Part shown: piece after piece, positions 27,056 through 39,200 of the stretch
How the letters are laid out: every line of letters starts with the position of its first letter
Numbering within the stretch: the stretch's first letter is position 1
From: Membranipora membranacea
Lineage: Eukaryota; Bryozoa; Gymnolaemata; Cheilostomatida; Membraniporidae
Direction of reading: 5' to 3'
Length of the DNA stretch: 60,000 nt
Assembly (NCBI GenBank): GCA_914767715.1
Contig: OU612074.1
Coordinates: forward strand, 16,728,062-16,788,061
Program-made: the position numbers and the translations under genes
Notes under the pieces: generated by a model
Told to the model about the DNA's origin: nothing
Databases searched by the model: none
The model's input: the letters and a program-made list of their open reading frames with translations, nothing else

Positions 27056-30000
27056 TCAGCACTCGAGAGAATGAAAATGGATGTTACTAGTGCCAGCGTT
27101 GTCATCATAATCATCCACCCCTTCATAAGCAGGTCCATTTATATCATTCAGCTCACAGCTGCCAGTAGAAGTGTTATAGTTTGCGGACTTACAATCTTTG
27201 TCAGCAGAACACTTAGCCACACATGAAGCAGCACTATCAGCGCTGAGTGTAGACACAACGTGATTGGCCAGATTGGCACTCTCAACTCTACACATGGTGA
27301 TACTCTGTTTCTTGAATGTGTAGAATTTCTCTAGTGGCTCCCTGTAGTTAGGACCTATATAAATTAAATACAGCAGAATGTAATGATGCAATGCCGCAAC
27401 GATTCAAATGATCAAGAAGTTTACAATGATATATGATTTTAAATTACAGACGGACCACCTTAACAAAGAACATCTATAATCGGCTAATTACAAAATACTA
27501 ATTTTTTTCACAAGTGTGGACGATGTACATGGATGGTGTGTTGAATTAGAAAATATTTGGTGTTACGCCTCTGCATTGTTGAAGATTTGTGGTAAAACCA
27601 AGCACCCAGTAGCTAAACATTCAGTAGGATTTTCCAGATGGTTACATAAAGAATTTAGCTACTATCAATTCTCAGCAATACGCCATGAACATTATGGCAG
27701 ATAGAGAAATTACTTTTAATGTTGAAGAGAAACTATTATTCAACCTACCACAGTCGAAACTATCGTCATATGTAAACCCAATAGGTCCATAGATAGACAT
27801 TCCTGTCTGTGTGGCGATGTTCCCTTCGTCCTCACAGGTAAGGGCATTTATTGTGTCAATGCTCATCTCATAATCCCATACATTCAGCCCGGCAAGATAT
27901 GCATTGGAAGCCTGATTTGAATCCATTCCACTGACTGCAAGAAGAAATAACTGAATAACCAAACAGCAGTTTTGTTTATCGGTTGATCTCTGAATTGAAT
28001 ACTATCATGATGGAGATTTCACTGCATGATGTCAATGATTTCTGTACGCAAAATTCCATTTAGTTTCAAAGAAACACATCATAGTCAACCTTATTGAATG
28101 CATGTCTATATCTTGTGAGAAACTCATACTACTGTACTGTCTACAAACTGGAGTATCCCTCTGTCATCGGGTATCAATGCCATTAATCAAGTTTAAGTGC
28201 TAACTGGATATGGATATTAGATAATGGAAAGCTAGTTTTGGTTTTATTCCCCCATTCCATCTAGATGAAGCATACAAACCAATATTTTGAACCTATCTGA
28301 AAGACTCAGATCTGTAATGACTTACGCTGTCCATCCTGGTCATGGTACATGACGAGGTTCATACCACTTCTTAGTGTATGAGAGCCGGTACTAACATCTC
28401 TGTATTTGATGAAGATGTCATGATCGTTTTTAGTGTTATACCACTAAAATAAAAGTAGAACACTTATACTGTAAGCACTCAATAACAATAAAAGTATTGA
28501 AAAACACCTAAAAAATGCAGATTACCTACAAGTCACAATGACATAATACTGAGTAGATTACCCAGTGCTTAGCTAATTAATCAATAGATCAACAAAGCTA
28601 TCAAAAACTAAGCACTCGAAAATATTTGAATGAGCTCAACAAGGGCACTTGACTCTCCTACCAGCATCGACTGACCCTTTTCAAATTTCAGAACCAACTT
28701 TTCCGCTCATTTCTGCATACAGGCCAAGAACGATGTATCATGGTGTAAAGTGATAATGTTAACGATTAATGAAATGATGAGGTGTGATGATGCCCATAAT
28801 GATGTATTACGATGTTATGATGTTTGAGACTAATGTTAAGCGATCCTACCGAGAAATAGCCTCCCGAGGTCCAAGTAAAACAATGCTTGTTCCAGTTAGT
28901 CATGAGAGTGTTCAGTTCCGTGTTGTCACATGTGGCCATATTGTATGATGAACCGGAATTTAACTGTAGATTCAATCGATCTGTCGGACTGAAGTATGCT
29001 AAAAACTCATTGTCTGCATCTACAAATCAATGAAGGCAACAGGGTTTGATGTGTCTTCTTATGAACTACCCTATAGAAGTTTAATTTAGCTAGAGTTTAA
29101 TTTCGCTACTATGGTGAGTGAGTTTAATTTAAGATACACTAAATTTCGCTAGTAGGCTTACCCCCCATCTGATTGCAAGGCAGACACTTAGACCACTGCA
29201 CCACACTGCCTTGCATGCTTAGGTAAGGTGTATTCCTGTATAATTGTACATTCTTTATGAAACTGAGTGGTGTTTATTGCTTAGGAAGTAATTTCCGCTA
29301 TCATACAATTTCGCTACTTAGGCAAAAACGTGAAAAGCGAATCCTAAATGCCGCGAAAACTAAACTCCTATAGGGTATGATACATTTGAGACTCCACTGT
29401 TTTCTTAAATGGTATTAGATTGAATTCAATTTTTTCAAATCAGGCAGTTTATCCATAATGCAGATTGATTGCAAAAATGTTTGCATATTGAATGATCAAC
29501 GATCTTGAAGACAGTTTATCTTGGCAGCAAAATACTAGGTAATCTATAAAACATTTACTTTTGATCGAGAACAATCCTTGCATAGAAGAGTAGTAATCTG
29601 ACCAACAACTAACCAATCAATGGCAACTATTTTTTTCGATGTTAAAACTTGGTGGCAACTACGGCCTACGTAATGAACCAACTCACGTGCGTTACTGAAA
29701 CTGATGAAGTATTTACTGGCCCTCTCCGTGCTAACCCACTTCATCCACATACACATAGTGAGCTGTGTCAGCTCTGGTATGTCCGTCTTGTATATGTATT
29801 TAGAAGTCGTCACCTCCTGGTAAAATACTGGCAGGTTCACCGACTTGCTACCTATAGGAATAAAAAAAGGCGTTACCGATACAGATATGTAGAGGAAGAT
29901 ATTTGATTAGAACTTATAATATATTAATTATATTAAAGTGGTTGAAATTAGCCAGGCCAAGAATTGTTCAACTGGTCTCTGCATTAGCAGGGAAGTACCA

Positions 30001-31352
30001 ATTACAGAGACCATTCCTACCTGCAAACAATAAACAGAGTTCAACTAGATCACTGAAGTTTAAATTGGATCGGAGTCAACAAGGACATTTGAAACTATAA
30101 ATAGGAGTTGCATATAAAAACTATATATAAAAACAATATAAAAGTAATTTCAATAATATTATTCAGATTTTCAACCAACGAGGAGCCAGGATGGCAGGTG
30201 TCACATTTTCGTCTTCAGATTTCATAACTAATTTTTTAAAGTTTGTTTTCTCACAGTCTCAAACGCACAACTCAGCCATGCATGGCTACAACAATGAATG
30301 ACATTTTCATGACACAACAGTTTCTATATAGATGGAATATTTTACCCTCTTTTCACAGGGAGATACAATTCTTAGCGGATTTGAATATATCACCATTATG
30401 ACATTGTAGCAAATGTATAAAATTGTCTAATCTGATGATCCCCACAAAGTGAGCTTAAAATTTGTGGCTTTGAGTCATGGGCCTAAAAATTATTAATTCA
30501 AGGCCCATGACTCAATTATTGAGTTGAGCTTGAGAGATAGTCCATGTAATATTTCAATGTTTTATAAGGAAATTTCTTTGTTGAACAAACTCAATTTATC
30601 CAAATCCAAACTAACCACAAAGTTAAGTAAAACATTAATTTTAGATAAATACGTTTTGAAAAGCGGTGAGTATTGAAGATTTTGATGCCTTCATATTGAT
30701 AAAGCAAATGAATGCAAATAATTACAACGCTGAAGGTCACATCGAAATCAATACTTGACGCTTAAAACTGTTCATTTTTTTGGCATTTTTGTTTTATTTG
30801 AATTCTGTTTCCGTAGTGTAATCTCGTTGATATATTGTGTGTATATATAGTGTTTTAGCTGTGATCAAAACTGAAAACATATTTGTTAAGCAGATCAGAC
30901 TTTGACATAGAGACATAGATCTTAAACGGACACACTACAATCTCTCCCAATCTCACATGCACTAACCGTTTACCTGCCTAACAGTGCGCAAAATGAACTT
31001 CATTTCCCACAGAGGGCACAGAATCATTTTTTACTAAAAGGGAAAGAATAGTTTCTAGATTGGTCCTTAATTCTCTCTTCAGGGAAGTTTCCTCAACTTA
31101 ACATCACTTTTTTCGAAAATTGGTATGGCCAAAACAATCCAACCTATTCAAAAAACAAAACTACTTTTCAATGTTTTAATTTGTACAAACATCATTTCAA
31201 GCTTTTCAAAAAATTAATTGAATTTGCAAATCAGTTCTCTTACTACTAAAGACTATAAAAGCAAACTTACCTTTGGCAATATTGGCCAAGAGAGACGATA
31301 ATACTATGATACATCCAAGATGAAAACAGCCAGAGAAATTTATTCCAGCCAT
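27056..31352 (-). CDS. P6: secreted pentraxin plus PAN/Apple protein, 339 aa
   Basis: Exons at 31271-31352, 29687-29851, 28850-29019, 28326-28443, 27749-27934 and 27056-27354 sum to 1020 nt with phases 1,1,0,1,1. The start MAGINFSGCFHLGCIIVLSS gives a signal peptide ending near residue 26; an upstream in-frame Met exists but the shared MAG start is preferred. The pentraxin domain (about 28-240) has the disulfide cysteines in LTMCMW and KHCFTW, calcium-site motifs DNE and DQD, the Asp and Gln matching CRP 147 and 150 (MDSNQ), and LNVWDY. The PAN/Apple domain (about 257-339) has six cysteines. Extra cysteines in CDN, LTCED and FDCG may form lineage-specific bonds. Introns 1 and 2 hold a 15-bp hairpin and a TA-flanked MITE. 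Likely a secreted recognition or adhesion protein. Confidence 0.9.
29067..29377. mobile_element. MITE with TA target duplication in P6 intron 2
   Basis: Ends are inverted copies of CCCTATAGRAGTTTARTTT, flanked by TA on both sides (29067-29068 and 29376-29377). A TA duplication fits the Tc1/mariner group, though the terminal bases are not the usual ones. The interior holds a minus-strand tRNA-like A-box stretch near 29165-29225 without a matching B box. No ORF. Confidence 0.65.
30470..30515. repeat. Perfect 15-bp inverted repeat in P6 intron 1
   Basis: TTGAGTCATGGGCCT at 30470-30484 pairs perfectly with 30501-30515 across a 16-nt loop. Each arm contains TGAGTCA, the AP-1 type binding site, so both a hairpin and a paired binding site are possible readings. 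Confidence 0.7.
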
Positions 31353-33240
31353 TTCGAATACTTCTGACCTTCCTTTCCAGCTGCAAACCTTGCACGGCTT
31401 GCTCTGGGTCAACATATTGAACATGGAGAAAAATCAATTTTCTAATTATTCAGTTGTTTAAAGCAGATTGATGTTGACAATAGAAGGTAATCGAGGTGTT
31501 ACAGCTCTTGAATTAGTGATTAGGTCAGCCGTGATGACATAATATAGACAATCATGTCAGAATAATTAATTAGTGAAATAGACAATGAATGATCTTAAGT
31601 TGTTCTGTTTTCCATGACCCAGTTATTAACTCACACTGTAATACAGTTTAAAATAACTGAATAAGCATTGATTTATAGTGACTTCATTAGGTTCTCATTG
31701 AGAAAATTTGTTTGAAAGAATGTGTGAGTTCAAAATCAATCAATACAGTGGAGGACTCCTTGCCAATTCTAAGGATGGCAATGAAATTACGACAGCTCAG
31801 AGCTTGGGCTCTTTCCATTAGATTGAGCAACGCTTTTAAAAAAATATTATTATTATTGCATCATGCAAAAATAACCTCACTTGGTCTTTCAATTTGACAA
31901 AGTTTGTTCCCAAACCGCTCACACAGAATGTATATAGTTCTATCAATGAGTTTGCGATTTGTGAGCGAGACCCTAGCAGGGCCATGCTTACTCATTGAGT
32001 GACCGATCAGATAGCTACTTGAGCTAGTTTAATTGAAAAAAAACCTTTGATTATAAAGAATATTGTAAATGAAGAATCAATATACCTCACCAGCAGTAAA
32101 ATGGTCAAGACACAAACCACTCAAGGCACCGTCGTGACCTGCATTTTGACCATCATATACAAAGGAATCTCCAATCCAAACAAATTTTATATGCATTTAC
32201 TTAAACTGACATCTATTTGTGACAGCACACTGCTAGCAGCAATCTCTTGCTTGTTTCATTCTCTCAGCATCTGTCAACAATGGATGTGCATGTCTTAGAG
32301 TCCCACAATCAAACACTGGAGACGCTCCATCACTTATTCAATTAATTAATTATATAAACAAAGTTTGACACTTTTGTGTACCTGGTGTTGGGTTTGGCGG
32401 CCAAACAAATTACTGAAATTTTATATCAGGATTATGTTAGTCTGATCCTCCTTGCTAGGCTCCTATCCCCCCCCCTCTTTCCCGCCTCGGCCGGGGGAGA
32501 AAGGATTGTGTAAGGTCTCATTGCCTGCCTAATGTTTCTTTTTTTAATCTAAAGTATTGATTTATTGGTCTGCATAGACAGTCTTGTAGATAAAATACTA
32601 GAGCATAGAAAGTGTTACAAAAAATGGAAGTTCTCTGCATCTTACAGTATATAGAAATTATCTGAGTTTATAAATGTATGAGGATCATAATAATATAAAA
32701 AGGTGAAACTTTATTGTTCTAGGTTGACGGACCTAGGAAAATTGAACCAGGAGACTAGGAAATTGTTGGCAAAGAAGGGAAATATCTAATACTCGAGAAT
32801 TAAAATATGCATAAGTTGATGTTGATGATATACTCATAATATTTTTACCAAAATGTACAAACAAATACCTGATGTAGAAAAACAAGATAATTATCCCCTA
32901 TGATAGCTGATCTGTTGGCCGATTGGAAAAATAGCCACTCAACTTGAGAGCTAATACATCGGCTAGCCCCGTGGCGCAAGATAACCATATACATCACATT
33001 CAAAGATACACAGCTGCAACACATTCTCAGACTACTTACATATTCTACGCCATGCAGAATATTTACAATATTATACCAACTTCTTCAATTATTGATACTA
33101 TCCTACAATTCTAGTTTGTCATTAAATATTGTATGTGATTCATATATGCATAGTCAGTGCAGTACAGTCAGAATGAATTATTGATCAATCGTGATAGCTT
33201 TGTCTGTTGAGCATTTGTAATATGGATTGATTGAATCTGT
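31353..33240. other. Intergenic region upstream of P6 and downstream of the receptor
   Basis: Contains the P6 upstream block, sequence near 32070-32300 related to the P4 upstream region, and a C/G-rich stretch at about 32468-32505. No exon recognised. Confidence 0.55.
31513..31570 (-). promoter_or_regulatory. Conserved upstream block of P6
   Basis: Lies 161-218 bp before the P6 ATG. On the plus strand it reads GTGATTAGGTCAG, then CAATCATGTCAGAATAATTA, shared with P5 and, with more change, P4. The near-constant distance from the ATG is the main reason to suspect a promoter role. Confidence 0.55.
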
Positions 33241-36200
33241 TTACGCCTTTTCTGGTATATACAGCTCATTTTCTATCAATTTACATCCAGCGCCTTTCTT
33301 CTTGCTAGGTTTATATGGTACAGGTCTTTTCAAAACCTCGACATTCACTGGTAACATATATTCGCTATCTATAACATCATCAGGCTCTCGAGGAGTCGAC
33401 TTTATACTGGGCTCTTGAGGAGTCAACTGTAGTCTTCTATCAGTTTCTCTAATAATATCAGCACAGTCTAGGTCCATGTCTAGTCTGGGTATACTCTCCA
33501 TAGAACCTGACTTTTGTGGCTTTGGCACATCATAATGTGAATGGTTTGAAGCACCTGCTACTGACTGGTTTGGACTATTTGAAGCACCTGTTGAGGATCT
33601 GCAGCTGTTTTGATGGTCTTTCTGTGAGTTTGAATCTGGATTTAGACGGCTGTTGAGTTTCTGAATGGCACCTCTTGGTAATGGTGGAGCTGGGTGCTGA
33701 GGCATAGAACTGGACTTCTTCATACGACTCAATCTGTATCAGAAATAAGATCCAATGAAAAATTAAAATCACAACCCCAAAGTTTGTTTACATTGCTACA
33801 CATATTTGCACAACTGTCTGGCCACTTGAATTTATTGAAAATTTGTTAACTGGACAGAGCAAAAAGGGGGATGGGATTTCAAAACTTATGTAAATTCTCC
33901 TAGTCACACCTATATTAGTGCAATCCCATTCCTGACCTCATCAACTTCAAATCAATATATTTGTGCATATTTTAGCATTGGTGATAAACTAGCTGTTAGC
34001 TAAAGGTTTTTTTATTCAACAAGGGTGAGCAGCTCATAGCAACCTACGGAGTGGAGTTCTAAGACTAGATTAACAAAAAAAATTGTCTGCATTCCCAGGC
34101 TAAATAAAGTGTCCAGGTCCTCAGGCTGAATATGTGTCGGAACCCAAGCTACCAGAATTTGAGTACTCAGCCTACCATTAATGATGCTGTCTGGATGACA
34201 AGGTTACCAGTGTCTGATTATTTAGGCTAAGAGCCTAATATACAGAGAATTACCCGCGAAAAGGCACACTGATATCAAGTCTACATGTGTATATCTGATC
34301 GTTAGAGTCAATTTAGTGTGAGTACCTTACATGTTCCTGCCCCTATTTAATGAAACTGACATCGGGTCGCCACGCCAAATTCTTTCTGATGGTACTCATG
34401 CTAAGTGAATTAATTCACTCTCTATCGATCAGATATATACAATTAGTAATCACGTAATCAGTGTGGCAAAATGGCTACCAGTGAGCATGACTGACATATC
34501 ACCTTACCTTGACTGTCTCTGAGGAGGCACTGGATCTTCAGTGAGATGTTCCAGTGACTCATATATACCACTAGTCTCACTTGCCGCACCAGAGAAGTAA
34601 AACTTGTTGTCTTCTGCATTTGTCACAGAAACTAAAATAATCATGAAACTGAAGTATAAGACAGATATTAGGTTGAATTTAGAGGTCAGAGACAAAAAAT
34701 GAGAACAGAAAACACAGTTTAGAGTCTGACGACCTTTTACCTCTGAAAAATTACTATTGAAATCATTATTCCATAAAAGATCAACCATAGGTCAAATCAT
34801 CTACCATCAAAAATTCGCTGTTTGTCCTGTTTGTCAAGATAGGCAAATTTCATAACCTCTATGATTGATATCATTAAATGAGGGGTCAGCCACCAGTCTA
34901 GTCCCTGACAATCAAGCTGATACTTGCCTATTGATTCCGATTTAGTAATTCTTTAATAGTATGTCAAAATACACTGCAATAGCCCAAAAACAACAAAAAT
35001 TTCAACATTCAAAGTTTCAAGGATTACTCCTACCTTTAACAGGGATAGTGCTGTCAGCAGCAGACCCTACTTTATACTCAGCTCCAGAATAGTCATACTC
35101 TGTACATGGCTCTGAATACTCCCTATACCCGGCATCGCCCGGCTCGTGGTATACATGATCATACTCTCCTTTACTGTTCTTGGCAGCTGTAAAGATATGA
35201 GAAATCAAAATAACGATAACCTGTACAGATAACATAACATAGCAGACTATTTCCTCAGCGTTTAGGATGAGAATATGCTCTTTGTAGTCTCTAATATAGT
35301 CTTTGTATTAATAGTTGTCAAAATGGGCCAATATTTAGCAATGTTGTCAAATTCTAGTGATAAGTGAATAATTTTAAATACTATCTGAGCTTTACTCATG
35401 ACAATAATCCGCCTAGGATACCTGATGATAATTTTTGTTCAATAATGGAGAGTTGTCTGACCACTGAAAAGAAGGGTATGACTCCAAACCAATAAAACAA
35501 TGCAATCGGGGAGTTTGAGACAAACACCCAACACTCTAACTATTATCCAAGCACCATATGTACAAAATTGAGTCTATCATGGGTTTCATCTGCTCATTAC
35601 TGATTACTGAAAGGTTTCAGTTGATGTGCTCTGACTTAATTGATTCTAAGTCTTCCTAGTGAGAGACTATAAGACTACTCACGTATAGTAGCATAGTGGT
35701 TCTCGTCTGGTACCATATCATAAGTTGGGTTCCCATCTGCAGAAAATATCTTAAATACTGTCTGGTTACAATCTCTCTTCTTCATACACCGCCTTCTACA
35801 AAATCAGAATATGGCATGTGAGTATACAAGGCATTCAAGTATGCATATCAGTCTATCTAGGTACAAGTCTACCTACGGCTCTACTTGTATGTCTATGAAG
35901 GACCTCAAGATATATGGACCTGGGTCAAGGTCAAGATCAGTTATGGTATGTAAAACTAGCGAATAGCTATTTTCAGCCTATCTTATAAATGAAACGTGAG
36001 AGCTACCTAAAAATCAAAACGCTGTTGCGGTGACAATCAGCAAACTATTTTAGTTTCAAAATTTAGTTATAAAATGCACTGAGCCAAACATTACCAGTAA
36101 AATTTGGGTTTTGTATTGATAATCATGCTACAGAGCGACAAGTCCCCATAAGTTGGCGCTTTGTGATGGAAAATAGATTCTTAGTTTTATAATAAGGTGA

Positions 36201-39200
36201 TACATCCTTCTGCAAACCCTTTGTGTAAGTACGCCAGGCGTGGCACCTTTATCAATAGCAAACACGAGGATTGTTCACAAATTTGAGAAGACTTAGTCAA
36301 GGTCATGTCATTGATGCCTCAATGATTGCACAGGGGAGTCGCAAGAGATTTTAATTTGGCAATATTGTAACGATATCAAAGATACTAAATGCTAGTCATT
36401 GACTCTATTAAAGTCTTCGCATGTCAAGCAGCTTTCAACAAATAAAGTTAAGATAAAAGATTTCTGTGGTTTAGATGACTCATGCTGTATAAACACTGTC
36501 AGACAACAGTTTCCTGATAAGTGATGAGCCTCTGGTCTATGTTCGCTGGCTCAGACCCATTAATGTAACCTGTCGCTATCTGTCAGCAATGTGACAGGCA
36601 GGATGTCATTGAATCTGACCCCATATACAATTTTTAAGTTGAGAAAATGGTCTTGGTCATTGATGTCTCCGGTGTAATATTAAAGGCAAATTCGAGGCAA
36701 TTTTTCAAATTCCATAGTGTTCTCTAAGCAGAATTTCATTCCATTGAGTTTATGGATGCTGCATGTATTCTCTTTAGGAGTTGTCCTTGAAGTTTAAAAA
36801 AGGGGATAATTCCTTTACTTCGTCTCTATCCTTATTCTTCTGACCTCAATTCGTAAACAGTCACACTAATCTAAGAAGATTACACTCACCTGCATATTAG
36901 AGCTATGATGATGACTATCACTATGAACAGCACAGCACCAATACAAATTATAACTATAACCTCCAGGGCCATAACATTATCTGTAATAGAAACAATAGCA
37001 ACGCGTGAAGAGGACAGAAGTTGAGGAAAAACGCATGTTGTTTGCAATATAGTTACAATCAGCTAAATCAGCTAGAATTTGCAGCTTTCAACTTATGTCT
37101 CTTCATAAGTTATTAGTTTTCAACATGAACATATGAATAGTTAATATATAAAAACAAATATAATATATATAATCAAATCAAATAAAAAACATTAATCAAC
37201 TATTCTCTCTCTCCCTCTGAGTCTTTTGGGTAGTTACCTGCCCCTTACCTAGGAAAGTGCAACCCATCCTTAGAAATTGACATAAGAATCCTGATGCTGA
37301 AATTTAATCATGCTTACCTTCTAGAAGCTCAACTTCCTCTTTCTCAATATTCAACGATTCGTCTACCCCTTGCGTGGCCTCAGTAGTTATGACTGGTCTG
37401 GTAATTGATATATATTTGACACTGCACACCGCTCGCACCCTGCTTCTTTTACCTACGGCTACAAGAAAAATAATCAGTCAATCGATTTGCTAGAAATCTC
37501 CGTTGAGGGTTCTTATTGGATGCTCTGATTCTAGCCTGTCTCGATGAGCTGTGTTAGTGGTTTTATTAGTACCCCGTCATAGTTTATCAAGACAGGCTAA
37601 AGCCGTTCTACAGTCTGCATACAAAACTATAGCAAGTAAAATTACCACGGTGCCGCTGGAACCCACAATATGCAGTAGAATCAAGAGTTTTGAATAGCAT
37701 TGATCTGCCCACAACGTGAATTCCAGACAACAGCATTGTGTGACTACTCCATTTTTTAAGAAAGGCTGTCGGTTGGGTACCCTGGGCCCAAATGCGTAAT
37801 CACTCTACAGCTATAACCTACCTGAGTATTGAAGGAGGAATTTAGTATTCTTTTTATCATCCATATGAGGTCTATAGGTAATATTAACAGTCGAGTATTC
37901 AGATGTGTAGATATCATTGATACAGCGTCCAGTAGAGGATTCAGTACACATGTACCGAGTATTACCACCAGGGTCAGACAACTCAACCTAACAAAATATA
38001 AAATTTGTGTTGAAGATTGCATAGCCTTTGGTACTTGTGATGATTTCATGAGTATCGCTATCATCAACCTCAATCTATCTTTATTTATATCTTTCATTGT
38101 ATTTGTCAAAATGCCATATAGGTACATTGCATAATAAGTTACAAGGTTGACAAGTACAATGCTTTGTTGAACATCATCTAACGATCTAGCATGAGGAACC
38201 AAGATTGTTTGAGTCCAGTTAACCGCAGGAAATCTTTGTTCCCAGCTCTCATATAATGAGACCACTAGCTATGCATATGACTGTAAAGTTGGCCTAGAGA
38301 CACTATGAACTGGTAAAAGTGCAGTGCTAACGTCACTGTATAAAATTATCCTAACTGAAGTTGGCTAATGCTGAGAATATTCATCGGGGAAATTAATCTG
38401 CAATGCAAATCAGAAACAGTGCCGGAATCAGACTGAGAAAGAATTGCTTGATTGTCCAAATCAGGTGATCAAAACAAATCAGGGATCAAGTTAATTATGA
38501 GGTCAGAACTTGAGCTGGCTATCAGGGCAAACCCAAACACATAGAGACAGGAGTCATAGAGCATTACTAATTGTATAAGAGTTGTCACTAGATCACAATT
38601 TAGGTTAGCCATAGTGAGTAACTAGATCATGAATTGGGCATGTAACAGCTTTCACATTTTGAGCTGCGCACTAAAGCTCAATTTTGCATTGTAAGCTCCA
38701 CGCGATGAAAGGATAAATAAGACATGGGCTGAATTGAACAGTTGCATGTGGCACCCTTTATCTTAGTCTAAGTGGTCAGCCAATGCATTGCGAGTTAGTG
38801 GCATTACATTATCAAACACTGCACACTGAAATTGAGTGATTGATAATGTAATGCCACTGCCTTGCAATGCAGCCGTCTGAGCACTTAGCCTGATTCAAAA
38901 TTTGCATGCAGTCACGTTAGACACCCTTTCTCTTAGAGCATCTGGAGCATCGAATGAGAGGCTTCGATGGTAGGAAAAATACCAATCAAAACTAAAAAAA
39001 TAAACTTTAGGAGTAGTCCCCCTACCTGATCTGAGTTGTACATATCTAGAAGACTAAGTTCTATCTGTGCAGATGAGGATAGCCCTGAGATCTCACATTG
39101 ACACAGCATGTCTATGTTATTGGTCGCCTCTACTTCCTGTCTATTTGCACCAGAGTTGAGATCAATGTTTGGAATCTGTGGGTACTCAGGGCTGGCTATA

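Noticed and set aside
31206-31424. Upstream Met giving P6 a longer N-terminus
   Set aside because: The MAG start matches P4 and P5 and begins a proper signal peptide; the extension has no counterpart.
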